The notes under the pieces are model-generated. The model was not told where the DNA came from, did not search any database, and saw only the letters and a list, made by a program, of their open reading frames with translations. DNA of 64,000 bases from Oscillospiraceae bacterium (GTDB taxonomy: Bacteria; Bacillota; Clostridia; Oscillospirales; Oscillospiraceae): assembly GCA_015067995.1 (NCBI GenBank), contig SVLJ01000013.1, positions 1-64,000 of the forward strand, given 5' to 3'. A program made the position numbers and the translations under genes. Below are positions 51,444 to 59,660 of this stretch, one piece after another (position 1 is the stretch's first letter; each line of letters begins with the position of its first letter).

Positions 51444-51620
51444 GCTGGCATAAGCTGGCTGATTCGGCACAAGCCGACGTCCCCGGTATGCGTATGTTCT
51501 GACGAGGAAGGTATCAGGAAGGTATCAGTGTTCCCCAAGGGAATGCCGGTGCCTTTTTTTGATTCCTGCAGAAAGACGCTGCCGCATCGGGCGTCGCTGC
51601 ATACAGAGGACGAAAGGTTG
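51444..51620 (+). promoter_or_regulatory. Untranslated leader with internal intrinsic terminator (attenuator candidate)
   Basis: Within the leader, a tandem 11-base repeat GGAAGGTATCA occurs twice (51506-51527). The second copy supplies the start of a terminator hairpin: arms 51521-51535 and 51539-51553 (15 positions, one mismatch and several G-U pairs) and seven T at 51554-51560. A small hairpin lies earlier (51463-51477) and another between the terminator and gene (51568-51600). This is the layout of a riboswitch or other attenuator. No match to a class I know (TPP, FMN, cobalamin, THF, SAM, preQ1, T-box and others) is apparent. Confidence 0.6.
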
Positions 51621-51627
51621 ACATACT

Positions 51628-52047
51628 ATGAAGATTCTTGTGATCGATGGACAGGGCGGCAAGCTGGGCCGCACATTGGTGGAGAACATCCTGACCCGAT
51701 TCCCGGAGGCTGAGCTGACGGCGGTGGGTACCAATTATGCCGCCACAGCCAGTATGATGAAGGGCGGCGCAATGCGGGCGGCCACCGGAGAGAATCCGGT
51801 GCTGGTGGCCTGCCGCAGCGCGGATATCATCGTGGGGCCGCTGGGGATCGCGGTGGCGGACTCTCTGCTGGGTGAGATATCACCGGCCATGGCCAACGCT
51901 GTGGCGTCCAGCAGTGCGCACCGGGTGCTGATCCCTATGAACCTGTGCGGTACCTATGTTGCCGGAGTCACCGGCAATGCCGCTGCCATCATCACCGATG
52001 CGATGGATCGAATCCAAAACATCGTGAAGGAGATGCGGAATTCGTGA
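51628..52047 (+). CDS. DUF3842 family protein
   Basis: The 139-residue protein starts MKILVIDGQGGKLGRTLVE with a Rossmann-like glycine pattern, and contains ADIIVGPLGIAVADSLLGE and VLIPMNLCGTYVAGV. I recognise this as DUF3842, a small Clostridia family of unknown function. It is translationally coupled to the ECF transporter component downstream and lies behind an attenuator-like leader, which suggests a role in use of the imported compound. Confidence 0.82.
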   Translation: MKILVIDGQGGKLGRTLVENILTRFPEAELTAVGTNYAATASMMKGGAMRAATGENPVLVACRSADIIVGPLGIAVADSLLGEISPAMANAVASSSAHRVLIPMNLCGTYVAGVTGNAAAIITDAMDRIQNIVKEMRNS

Positions 52048-52586
52048 AAATCTCAAACGGCGCACCTTCGGTGCGCAAGCTTGCCTACGCGGCGCTCTGC
52101 CTTGCGCTGGCACTGGTGCTGCCCTTCCTGACGGGACAGATCCCCGAAATCGGCAACATGCTCTGCCCTATGCATATCCCCGCGCTGCTGTGCGGTTTTT
52201 TGTGCGGCTGGCCGTGGGGACTGGTGGTTGGCGGCATCGCTCCTATCCTGCGGTCGCTGCTCTTTGTCCGCCCGCCCATGTTCAGCGCCATCGGCATGGC
52301 TTTTGAATTGGCAGTTTACGGTGCGGCAGCGGGTTTCCTGTACCGGAAGCTGCCAAAATCCAGAGGCAGTATCTATGCGGCGTTGATCATCGCCATGATC
52401 GCCGGACGGTTGGTGTGGGGTGTTGTACAGATAGTGCTGATGGGTCTGCAGGATTCTGCCTTCACCCTGCAGGCATTTCTGGCGAGTGCGGTGACCACGG
52501 CTATCCCAGGTATCATACTGCAGCTGGTGCTGATCCCTGTTGTGGTAATGGCACTGGAAAAGGCAAGACTGATTCCTGAAGACTGA
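52044..52586 (+). CDS. ECF transporter S component (substrate unknown)
   Basis: The 180-residue protein has about five to six membrane segments and the ECF S-component pattern (KLAYAALCLALALVLPF; MLCPMHIPALLCGFLCGWPWG; GIAPILRSLLF). Substrate-specific components bind vitamins or precursors and need a shared EcfAA'T module, not present here. The GTG start overlaps the DUF3842 stop (GTGA), with AAGGAG upstream. Substrate cannot be inferred from sequence alone. Confidence 0.82.
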   Translation: MKISNGAPSVRKLAYAALCLALALVLPFLTGQIPEIGNMLCPMHIPALLCGFLCGWPWGLVVGGIAPILRSLLFVRPPMFSAIGMAFELAVYGAAAGFLYRKLPKSRGSIYAALIIAMIAGRLVWGVVQIVLMGLQDSAFTLQAFLASAVTTAIPGIILQLVLIPVVVMALEKARLIPED

Positions 52587-52593
52587 GTGAACA

Positions 52594-52619
52594 AAGTCTC
52601 TCCACAAGGAGAGACTTTA
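52594..52619 (+). terminator. Intrinsic terminator of the DUF3842-ECF operon
   Basis: Perfect 11-base arms (aaagtctctcc and complement) with ACAA loop; tail ATGTCTTTAC is only moderately T-rich. Confidence 0.6.
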
Positions 52620-52702
52620 TGTCTTTACAGGGGTGAGAAAACCGGGTAGAATGAAATTGGTTATATTATCTGGTGGAAAGCGGAAGGGAGGTGTATGGTC
52701 AG

Positions 52703-53791
52703 ATGAAGTACCATATCCGACAGGATGCAGGCAAGCCCGCTTATCTTCAGCTGTATGAGCAGCTGCGGCGTGATATTGTGGCGGGGGTGCTGCCGCTGAA
52801 CGCAAAGCTGCCCTCCAAGCGGCTGTTGGCTGAGGAAACGGGTGTCAGCGTGATCACCGTGGAGCATGCCTATGCCATCCTTTGTGATGAGGGATATATC
52901 GAGGCCCGTCAGCGCAGCGGCTATTATGTGATCTACCGTGAGCGGGACTTCCTTACCGGAAGCGAGGCGGCAGTTGTCACAGCGCCCGGTGCCGGACCGC
53001 TGCGGACGGATCGGGAGGAGTTTCCTTTCCCGCAGATCGCCAGAACCATGCGCAAGGTGCTGGCGGATTATGGGGAGAATATTCTGGTGAAATCCCATGA
53101 CCACGGCTGTGTTCAGCTGAGAATGGCCATTGCGGCCTATCTGGCCCGGAGCTGCGGGATCTCCGCCTTGCCGGAGCAGATCGTCATCGGTTCCGGCGCG
53201 GAATACCTGTACAGCCTGATCGTGCAGCTGCTGGGCAGTGAGTGCGGTTTTGCGCTGGAGGATCCTTCCTATGAAAAAATACGGCAGGTGTATCGGGCCA
53301 ACGGCGCCGCCTGCGATCTGCTGGCGTTGGGTGCGGACGGCATCCGGACCGCGGAGCTGGAACGCACCTCCGCTAAGGTGCTGCACATCACGCCATTCAA
53401 CAGTTTTCCCAGCGGCATCACAGCCAGCGTGTCCAAACGGCAGGAATACCTGCGCTGGGCAGACCGGCGGCAGGGCTGGATCATTGAGGATAACTATGAC
53501 TCCGAGCTGACGGTCTCCCGCAAGAACGAAGACACGGTGTTTTCCCTTTCTGCCAATGGCAGAGTGATCTATCTGAACACCTTTTCCCGTACGGTGGCGC
53601 CGTCTATCCGTGTGGGATATATGGTTTTGCCGGAAAGACTGCTGGAGCCTTACCGGGAGAAGCTGGATTTCTATTCCTGCACTGTGCCGGTGTTCGAACA
53701 GTACGTGCTGACGGAGCTGCTGAACAGCGGGGATTTCGAGCGGCATATCAACCGTGTCCGCCGCGTCCGGCGAAAAGCAAAGGGACAATGA
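52703..53791 (+). CDS. MocR/GntR-type regulator, degenerate and C-terminally short
   Basis: The 362-residue protein has a GntR winged helix (YLQLYEQLRRDIVAGVLP, LPSKRLLAEETGVSVITV, 10-75) followed by an aminotransferase-I-like domain (HDHGCVQLRMAIAAYL, IGSGAEYLYSLIV, WIIEDNYDSELTVS). MocR proteins sense PLP or amino compounds bound to PLP. Here the Schiff-base lysine expected in the motif FSKT is arginine (NTFSRTVAPS), and the protein ends after FERHINRVRRVRRKAKGQ, about 100 residues short of a full MocR. It may be a decaying gene or a regulator no longer using PLP. Start at 52703 after GGGAGG. Confidence 0.75.
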   Translation: MKYHIRQDAGKPAYLQLYEQLRRDIVAGVLPLNAKLPSKRLLAEETGVSVITVEHAYAILCDEGYIEARQRSGYYVIYRERDFLTGSEAAVVTAPGAGPLRTDREEFPFPQIARTMRKVLADYGENILVKSHDHGCVQLRMAIAAYLARSCGISALPEQIVIGSGAEYLYSLIVQLLGSECGFALEDPSYEKIRQVYRANGAACDLLALGADGIRTAELERTSAKVLHITPFNSFPSGITASVSKRQEYLRWADRRQGWIIEDNYDSELTVSRKNEDTVFSLSANGRVIYLNTFSRTVAPSIRVGYMVLPERLLEPYREKLDFYSCTVPVFEQYVLTELLNSGDFERHINRVRRVRRKAKGQ

Positions 53792-53802
53792 GCGCAAACG
53801 GA

Positions 53803-54043
53803 AAGGAGGCGTTGCAAAATGCAACGCCTCCTTGAAATTCCGCAAGAAGTCTATGACTTCTTGCGGAATTTTCGCCTGCGGGCGGGTGATTTGAACCGTG
53901 ACAGCCCAGGCTGCCTTCTCTTGCCGCTGCGCGGCAATTCACCTTGTGGGGGCTCCAAGACCGCCCCCTTCACACATCCCCTGCCAGGAGTGCATGCTCC
54001 TCTTGCAGGTATTTCTGTTTTGCAACAGACCCATGTTTTGATA
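53803..54043. repeat. Block of consecutive inverted repeats, possible dispersed element
   Basis: Two nearly adjoining perfect hairpins (arms 53803-53816/53820-53833 and 53835-53851/53855-53871) are followed by GC-rich stems (ttgccg/cggcaa near 53929; ggggg/ccccc near 53947-53968; aggagtgcatgctcct near 53987). On the reverse strand a GGTTCAAATC stretch resembles a tRNA T-loop. No gene. It abuts the truncated MocR gene. On the reverse strand the paired hairpins end in CCTTTCCGTTT and could terminate the sulfite-reductase transcript. Confidence 0.5.
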
Positions 54044-55579
54044 TTATCTGTTGATGTACTTGGCGGCCAACGCCCGGAAGGTGTCTTCATTTTCGGCCAG
54101 CCATTCGTCAAAGCCCAGGCCGGATGCAGCCACGGTTCTGCCCAGCTCCACCATAAAACCGGGGATCTCGTTCTGCAGGATGGTGCCCAGATTTTCGCCC
54201 AGCCGTTCCTGTCCCTGCTTCTCGCAGCCCTTCATCAGCAGCGCGAAAGCGGGCTGAGGCTTGCCCTCCACCATCTTGCTGGCACCCTGAAAGCCCAATG
54301 CGCCGATCTGCTGGGTGCCGCAGCTGGAGGGACAGCCGGAGACGTGGACGGTGGGCAGCGCGTTGGCGGGCAGATCGGCCTGATCCACAGCTTCCATCAT
54401 AGCGGCCAGCAGCCCCTGAGAGTCACGGATGCCTGTGGAGCAGATGATGCCGCCGATGCAGCTGACGCTGCGGTGGAAGGGCGTCACAGCACTGTCCGCG
54501 GTGATGGTCAGTACAGCCTCTGCTTCTGCGGCAGTCAGATTGATGATGTACATACAGCCCTCGGGGGAGAGACGGCATTCCACCTGCGGCATGCCGGAGA
54601 TGGCATCGTACAGCTTCCGGGTTATGGAAGGAGGCAGGTTGCCGCCCCGGGGATGATAGCAGACCGCGTACAGGCCGTTCTGCTTCTGGGGGATGACCCG
54701 CTGGTGAGTGATGACGCCGTCGGCGGCCTTTTCCACGTTGACAGGTGAGAAGGTCAGCTTGGGACTGACGGCCAGCGACGCTGTCAGAGCTTTGGTGTAC
54801 TCGGCCTTCAGACCGTCCACACCCAAGGTATCCTGTAGGTAGCGGGTACGTGCCTTGGCGCGGTTTTCATAGTTGCCAAAGGCAGTGAATACAGCGATCA
54901 TGGCGTCGATGCAGGCGGGTACATCAGCGGGAGCCACTGCCTCTGCCACCTGCACGCCCAGCTTGGGATTGGGCCCCAGACCGCCGGCACAGTATACGTC
55001 AAAGGTTCCGTCCTGCCGCGCGGCGAAGCCCAGATCGCGGAAGGTGGCATGAGTCACATTGGCAGGACTGTTGGAGAAGCAGACCTTCAGCTTCCGGGGC
55101 ATTTTGATGTTTCGCACGATTCCCAGCATGTACTCGGCTGCTGCCTCGGCAATGGGCAGAACATCGAAGTATTCGCCCTGCTCCACACCGGAGAGGGGGC
55201 TTGCCATTACATTGCGGAGGAAATCGCCGCCACCGCCCCGGGTGATGATGTCTACATCAATGGCCTTTTCCATCAGTTCCACGGTGACATCCGAGGGGAG
55301 GTTGTGCAGCTGGATGGTCTGGCCGGTGGTGATCTTCATCCGGTTGATGCCGTAGGCCTCGACACCGTCGGCAATAAAACCCAGCCGTGCGGGTGTCAGC
55401 CGACCGCCTGCCATCCGAAGCCGCAGCATATTGCCGCCGCTTCGCTGGGCGTAGCTGCCGAAGCCGCCGGAGAAGCCCTTGTAGGCCTTAGGTTCCAGTT
55501 CGCCGCTGTCAAAAGCGCGAAGCTTCTCTGCAAACAGCGCGATTTCGCTGCGCATTAGGTCGCGAATTTCTGGTTTCAT
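54044..55579 (-). CDS. Siroheme nitrite/sulfite reductase family protein
   Basis: A 511-residue single-chain reductase with two ferredoxin-like half domains and the siroheme-4Fe4S site formed by CIGGIIC (C-x5-C, about 388) and GCPSSC (C-x3-C, about 429). The family reduces sulfite or nitrite to sulfide or ammonia; the electron donor and substrate are not clear, as no partner subunit is adjacent. AGGAGGCA precedes the ATG; own promoter. Confidence 0.9.
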   Translation of the reverse strand: MKPEIRDLMRSEIALFAEKLRAFDSGELEPKAYKGFSGGFGSYAQRSGGNMLRLRMAGGRLTPARLGFIADGVEAYGINRMKITTGQTIQLHNLPSDVTVELMEKAIDVDIITRGGGGDFLRNVMASPLSGVEQGEYFDVLPIAEAAAEYMLGIVRNIKMPRKLKVCFSNSPANVTHATFRDLGFAARQDGTFDVYCAGGLGPNPKLGVQVAEAVAPADVPACIDAMIAVFTAFGNYENRAKARTRYLQDTLGVDGLKAEYTKALTASLAVSPKLTFSPVNVEKAADGVITHQRVIPQKQNGLYAVCYHPRGGNLPPSITRKLYDAISGMPQVECRLSPEGCMYIINLTAAEAEAVLTITADSAVTPFHRSVSCIGGIICSTGIRDSQGLLAAMMEAVDQADLPANALPTVHVSGCPSSCGTQQIGALGFQGASKMVEGKPQPAFALLMKGCEKQGQERLGENLGTILQNEIPGFMVELGRTVAASGLGFDEWLAENEDTFRALAAKYINR

Positions 55580-55645
55580 ATGTGCCTCCTGACCGCGTTC
55601 TCCGATAAAGGGAACGCCGGTGTATTGTGTGATCTGTCACCGGAA

Positions 55646-55675
55646 ATTATAGCGGAGTGCGGCAGGGATTGTCAA
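55646..55675 (-). promoter_or_regulatory. Promoter of the siroheme reductase gene
   Basis: Reverse-strand TTGACA (55670-55675) and TATAAT (55646-55651) with an 18-base spacer. Confidence 0.78.
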
Positions 55676-55683
55676 TGAAGCTA

Positions 55684-55712
55684 TTTACCTTCCTGAAAAA
55701 AAGGGGTATAAT
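55684..55712 (+). promoter_or_regulatory. Promoter of ald
   Basis: TTTACC (55684-55689) and TATAAT (55707-55712) with a 17-base spacer; divergent from the reductase promoter. Confidence 0.68.
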
Positions 55713-55772
55713 CTGAACAGCCGCGGCAGAGCCTGCGGTTTACCGAACAATGACAGTAGGAGGAATCCGCGT

Positions 55773-56894
55773 ATGATCATCGGAGTGCTGAAGGAAATCA
55801 AGGCCAATGAGTGCCGTGTGGCAGCTGTGCCGGAGACGGTGGCGGAGATCGTGGCGCATGGACATCAGGTGCTGGTGCAGAAGGAGGCTGGCCTCGGCAG
55901 CGGCTATTCCGATGCCGACTATGCCGCCGCCGGCGCGGTGATTCTGGACACTGCGGAGGAGGTCTATACCCAGGCGGACCTGTTCTATAAAGTCAAGGAG
56001 ATGTTCCCGGAGGAATGGCAGTACATGAACCGGGACAAGATCGTTTTCACTTACATCCACTCCAACGCTCACCCGGAGGAGACGGACGCCATTCTGTCGA
56101 GCCGTGTCACGGCGGTGGCCTATGAGGACATCACCGATGATCAGGGCGGCTTCCCGCTGCTGCGCCCCATGTCTATTCTGGCAGGCAAGGGCGGCTTCCT
56201 GGCGGCTCTGCACCACATGCAGGCTGTTTTCGGCGGCAACGGCACGCTGCTGGCGAAGATGCCCGGCGTCTATACGCCGGTAATCTCCATCATTGGCTGC
56301 GGCAATTCCGGCATCGGCGCCGCGGAGCTGGCTGCCGGTTTCGGCAACGATGTCCGCATTCTGGATATCAACGAGGCGGCTATGAAGAAGGCGGCGGAGA
56401 TCCTGCCGGACAATGTCACCTTCCTGCCCTCCAACCGTGAGAATCTGGTGAAGTGCCTGAAAGAAAGCGATGTGCTTATCAACTGCATCATGTGGCCCAA
56501 GCACCGGAAAGATCATCTGGTCTACCGTGAGGATCTGCGGATGATGAAGCCCGCCGCCATGCTGGTGGATGTGGCCTGTGATGACGAGGGGGCGGTGGAG
56601 ACCTGCCGCAGCACCTCTCACGATAATCCCGTGTACTATGAGGAGGGCATCCTCCACTACTGCGTGGACAATATTCCCTCCGCGTTCGCCCGCACGGCCT
56701 CCATTATGCTGGCCAAGGCAACGCTGCCCATCCTGCTGGAGATGGCAGACAAGGGCGTGGAGCGCGCACTGAAGGAGAACCCCCACCTGCGCAAGGGACT
56801 TACCGCCTATGACGGCAAGCTGACGCTGGAAGAGACCGCATTGAAGCAGGAGCGTCCCCTCACCGACGTGGAGGAACTGGTAAAGAGCTTCTGA
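55773..56894 (+). CDS. ald: Alanine dehydrogenase
   Basis: The 373-residue enzyme oxidatively deaminates L-alanine to pyruvate with NAD. It starts IIGVLKEIKANECRVAAVPE, has RPMSILAGKGGF, the NAD fold IIGCGNSGIGAAELA, and VDVACDDEGAVETC with DNIPSAFARTAS. Length matches the family (about 370). AGTAGGAGGAA precedes the ATG. Confidence 0.95.
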   Translation: MIIGVLKEIKANECRVAAVPETVAEIVAHGHQVLVQKEAGLGSGYSDADYAAAGAVILDTAEEVYTQADLFYKVKEMFPEEWQYMNRDKIVFTYIHSNAHPEETDAILSSRVTAVAYEDITDDQGGFPLLRPMSILAGKGGFLAALHHMQAVFGGNGTLLAKMPGVYTPVISIIGCGNSGIGAAELAAGFGNDVRILDINEAAMKKAAEILPDNVTFLPSNRENLVKCLKESDVLINCIMWPKHRKDHLVYREDLRMMKPAAMLVDVACDDEGAVETCRSTSHDNPVYYEEGILHYCVDNIPSAFARTASIMLAKATLPILLEMADKGVERALKENPHLRKGLTAYDGKLTLEETALKQERPLTDVEELVKSF

Positions 56895-56937
56895 GAACAT
56901 CGCCGCACATCGATTGCGCATCACAGGAGGAATGATT

Positions 56938-57792
56938 TTGAAAAAGGGACTGATTCTGGAGGGCGGCGCCATGCGCGGCATGTTCACCGCCGGCGTGATC
57001 GATGTGATGATGGAGGCTGGCGTCGTATTTGACGGATTGATCGGTGTGTCTGCCGGAGCGGCCTTCGGCTGCAACTACAAGTCCGGACAGATCGGTCGGG
57101 TGGTTCGCTACAACACCCGGTTTTGTCGGGACAAGCGATACGGCGGCTTCCGGGTTCTGCTGAAAACCGGCGACTATTACAGTAAGCAATTTTGCTACGA
57201 GGAAGTTCCGCTGTATCACGACATCTTTGATTTTGATGCCTTTGAAAGCAATCCCATGGAATTTCACGTGGTTTGCACAGACGTGGAGACCGGCAGGCCG
57301 GTGTACCATCTGTACGGCGATCGGAATGACCATGCCTTTGAATGGATTCGCGCCTCGGCCTCCATGCCGCTGGTTTCCCGCATCGTGGAGATCGATGACT
57401 TCAAGCTGCTGGATGGCGGCATTGCGGACTCTGTCCCGGTGCAGTATTTTGAGAGCATTGGCTATGACCGGAATGTTGTGGTTCTGACACGGCCGGAGGA
57501 CTATCGCAAGAAGAAGGACAGCTTGCTCCCACTGATGAAACGGAAGTACAGGAAGTATCCCAAGCTGGTGGAAACCATGGCCAACCGCCACGTGGAGTAC
57601 AACGATACTCTGGACTACATCGCCCGCCGCGAGAAGGACGGAACGCTGCTGGTGATCCGGCCGGAGGAACCGCTGCCGGTGAAACGGACGGAAAAGGACC
57701 CGGAAAAGCTGCGGCGGGCCTATGAGATCGGCCGCAAGACGGCTGCGGACAGGATTGGCGAGATCAAGCGGTATCTGGAAAAAATCGAATAA
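56938..57792 (+). CDS. Patatin-like phospholipase (RssA/YchK type)
   Basis: The 284-residue protein begins KKGLILEGGAMRGMFTAGV (oxyanion GGxR/GG-G region), has nucleophile Ser38 in GVSAG and catalytic Asp159 in LDGG. These define a Ser-Asp dyad lipid acyl hydrolase. The TTG at 56938 is chosen as start because GGAGG lies eight bases upstream, whereas the ATG at 56932 is almost on the ribosome binding site. 43 bases after ald; possibly co-transcribed. Confidence 0.88.
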   Translation: MKKGLILEGGAMRGMFTAGVIDVMMEAGVVFDGLIGVSAGAAFGCNYKSGQIGRVVRYNTRFCRDKRYGGFRVLLKTGDYYSKQFCYEEVPLYHDIFDFDAFESNPMEFHVVCTDVETGRPVYHLYGDRNDHAFEWIRASASMPLVSRIVEIDDFKLLDGGIADSVPVQYFESIGYDRNVVVLTRPEDYRKKKDSLLPLMKRKYRKYPKLVETMANRHVEYNDTLDYIARREKDGTLLVIRPEEPLPVKRTEKDPEKLRRAYEIGRKTAADRIGEIKRYLEKIE

Positions 57793-57800
57793 CAAAACGA

Positions 57801-57831
57801 AATCAGGTGCACAGACAGTGCACCTGATTTT
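57801..57831. terminator. Bidirectional intrinsic terminator
   Basis: Arms aaatcaggtgcac and complement (57800-57830) flanked by A-rich left and T-rich right ends between convergent genes. Confidence 0.82.
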
Positions 57832-57846
57832 CTGCGTGTTGGGTGT

Positions 57847-59505
57847 TCAGCCGGAATAGGGACCGTACAGAGATACCAGTGCGGGGCCATAATAGACTGT
57901 GTCCCGCAGCTGGGCGGTATAGCGGCGTCCGTCGGTGAGCCACAGATCCTGGTGGTTGATGTGGGCTGTCTCACCGCTGTGGAACAGATGGAGCCTGTCA
58001 TAGTACCAGCCCAGAACGCGGTTGCCGTTGAGCCGGGCACAAAGCTGCAGATCTTTCAGCTCCGGGTGTTCTGACAGCTTCAGGGGCGACCAGCCGTTCC
58101 CCAGCTCCTGCCACGCCAGCTCCAGCCGCGGCGTCCCGGCGCCGCCGTATTTTTCCGGCAGTGTGACGGCATAGAAGCTGAGCGTGTCCTCCGGTGTCGG
58201 TGTAAAGCGGAGTTCCCCGCTGCTGCTGATGGTGCAGTGACATTCCGGTACGGTGAGCCCTGTCAGGCTGTAAAGCTCCTGCAGAGCGAAATAGGCCTGC
58301 TGACGCGGGGTGATGCGAATGCCGTTTTTCAGGAGCAGAACGGTGTCCGGGTGAACGGAGTCGGAGAATCCGCTCAGGGTGATGGTCAGCTGTGTGCCAA
58401 TGACGTCCGGATAATCGGCGACAGTGATATCTGTCAGGGGCTGGCGCACCATCTGTCCGTCCCGGAGTGTATAGCGCACAAGGATATTCCCCTGGGAATC
58501 ATCTGCGAAAAATCCGCCCTTGTCGGCGTTGAAGCCGAGAATGACATCGTCCATGCAGTTCAGTGTATAGGCAAGCGCGCCGTCATAAATGGTCCAGCCA
58601 AGGGGCAGGCCGCCGGAAGCGGAGATCAGCTCCGCCTGACCGTCCTCGTCTACATCAAATTCCGTGGTGTTGGCAGCTTCTATATGGCAGAAGGTGTTGT
58701 CTGAGGTCAGGGCGATATAATGATCGGAGACATAACTGGCACCCATCGGCAAAGAGATCTTCACACCATCCAGCCCCAGCACGTTGGAAAAACGCTCCGT
58801 CTGAAAACTGTTGTTGACATAGTGGTTTTCCCGTGCCAGCTGCAGCAGAAGGTTCCATTCTGCTCCGCGGCTGTCTCCGGGTGCGCAAAGCAGATATACG
58901 TCCCAGAAGGTGGTTCCGATCTCCTGCACGGGATTGGCCTTTACCACCCGAAGATAGAAGGAGGTGCCGCTGCCGCCGATGGTGCCGCTCCAGACTTCCT
59001 GCTGGTCGGGGAGATCCTCCCATACCTGTTCGCCGGTGATTGCTTCAAAGCCGGAAGACGGTTCCGTTTCCAGCGTCAGTGTCTCCGGAAACATCGTGGA
59101 TAGATCCACTGCAGTGGGCAGTTCTGTGGAAGAAGGTTCCTCCACAGGCGGCGGGGTGGAGCCTTGCGGCGGTTCCTGCGCATCGCCGCCCCGGACAAGC
59201 AGTGCACCGTTCAGAGAGAGGGAGGCTGCCAGCAGCACTGCCAGCGCCGCGGTGACCAGCTTCCAGCCCTGATTGCTCGGCGTCACCACAGGCATCGGCG
59301 CGTTTTCTTTTTCAATGGTTTCCCACACATCCTCCGGCAGTTCCAGGACCTCCGACAGGGCTGTCAGCTTGGAGGTGGCGGGACGCGCCTTATCCGCTTC
59401 CCACTTGCTGACGGCCTGACGGCTGACACCCAGCTGCTCGGCAAGCGCTTCCTGTGTCAGGTGCTTTCGCTCCCGGGCTTTTTTGATCTGTTCTCCATGG
59501 GTCAT
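57847..59505 (-). CDS. Transmembrane XRE-family regulator with large extracytoplasmic domain
   Basis: The 552-residue protein has an N-terminal XRE HTH (residues 4-60; ARERKHLTQEALAEQLGVSR, AVSKWEADKARP), one membrane segment (about 82-102) and about 440 extracytoplasmic residues after a Pro/Ser/Thr-rich linker. The outer region is beta-rich and contains an FDVDEDGQAEL segment like calcium-binding FG-GAP/VCBS repeats. The layout suggests a one-component sensor that carries an outside signal to DNA. ATG at 59505 has GGAG eight bases upstream. Confidence 0.78.
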   Translation of the reverse strand: MTHGEQIKKARERKHLTQEALAEQLGVSRQAVSKWEADKARPATSKLTALSEVLELPEDVWETIEKENAPMPVVTPSNQGWKLVTAALAVLLAASLSLNGALLVRGGDAQEPPQGSTPPPVEEPSSTELPTAVDLSTMFPETLTLETEPSSGFEAITGEQVWEDLPDQQEVWSGTIGGSGTSFYLRVVKANPVQEIGTTFWDVYLLCAPGDSRGAEWNLLLQLARENHYVNNSFQTERFSNVLGLDGVKISLPMGASYVSDHYIALTSDNTFCHIEAANTTEFDVDEDGQAELISASGGLPLGWTIYDGALAYTLNCMDDVILGFNADKGGFFADDSQGNILVRYTLRDGQMVRQPLTDITVADYPDVIGTQLTITLSGFSDSVHPDTVLLLKNGIRITPRQQAYFALQELYSLTGLTVPECHCTISSSGELRFTPTPEDTLSFYAVTLPEKYGGAGTPRLELAWQELGNGWSPLKLSEHPELKDLQLCARLNGNRVLGWYYDRLHLFHSGETAHINHQDLWLTDGRRYTAQLRDTVYYGPALVSLYGPYSG

Positions 59506-59535
59506 AGGGACGGCTCCTTTGCTGTTCTTGCCTGT

Positions 59536-59564
59536 ATTGTACCGTTCGCAATGCCGGATATCAA
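59536..59564 (-). promoter_or_regulatory. Promoter of the XRE membrane regulator
   Basis: Reverse-strand TTGATA (59559-59564) and TACAAT (59536-59541), 17-base spacer. The repeated AAAGTTG words just upstream (59567-59583) could be an operator. Confidence 0.65.
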
Positions 59565-59608
59565 CCAACTTTCCGCAACTTTGCCGGTTGCGCGGATATT
59601 TTACCCGG

Positions 59609-59647
59609 AAAAACGCCGTCTCTCTGCCAATTGGCGGAGAGACGGCG
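59609..59647 (-). terminator. Intrinsic terminator of the aldo/keto reductase gene
   Basis: 15-base arms (59614-59628, 59633-59647), reverse-strand tail TTTTTCC. Confidence 0.85.
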
Positions 59648-59660
59648 CAATGATTTTGCG

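Noticed and set aside
51506-51527. The two-copy GGAAGGTATCA repeat as the start of a CRISPR array or tandem-repeat locus
   Set aside because: Only two copies without spacers, overlapping a terminator stem; no cas genes anywhere in the window.
53880-53960. tRNA or tmRNA gene suggested by a GGTTCAAATC T-loop-like stretch on the reverse strand
   Set aside because: No acceptor, D or anticodon arms could be assembled around it and no CCA end is present; it is kept only as a curiosity within the inverted-repeat block.
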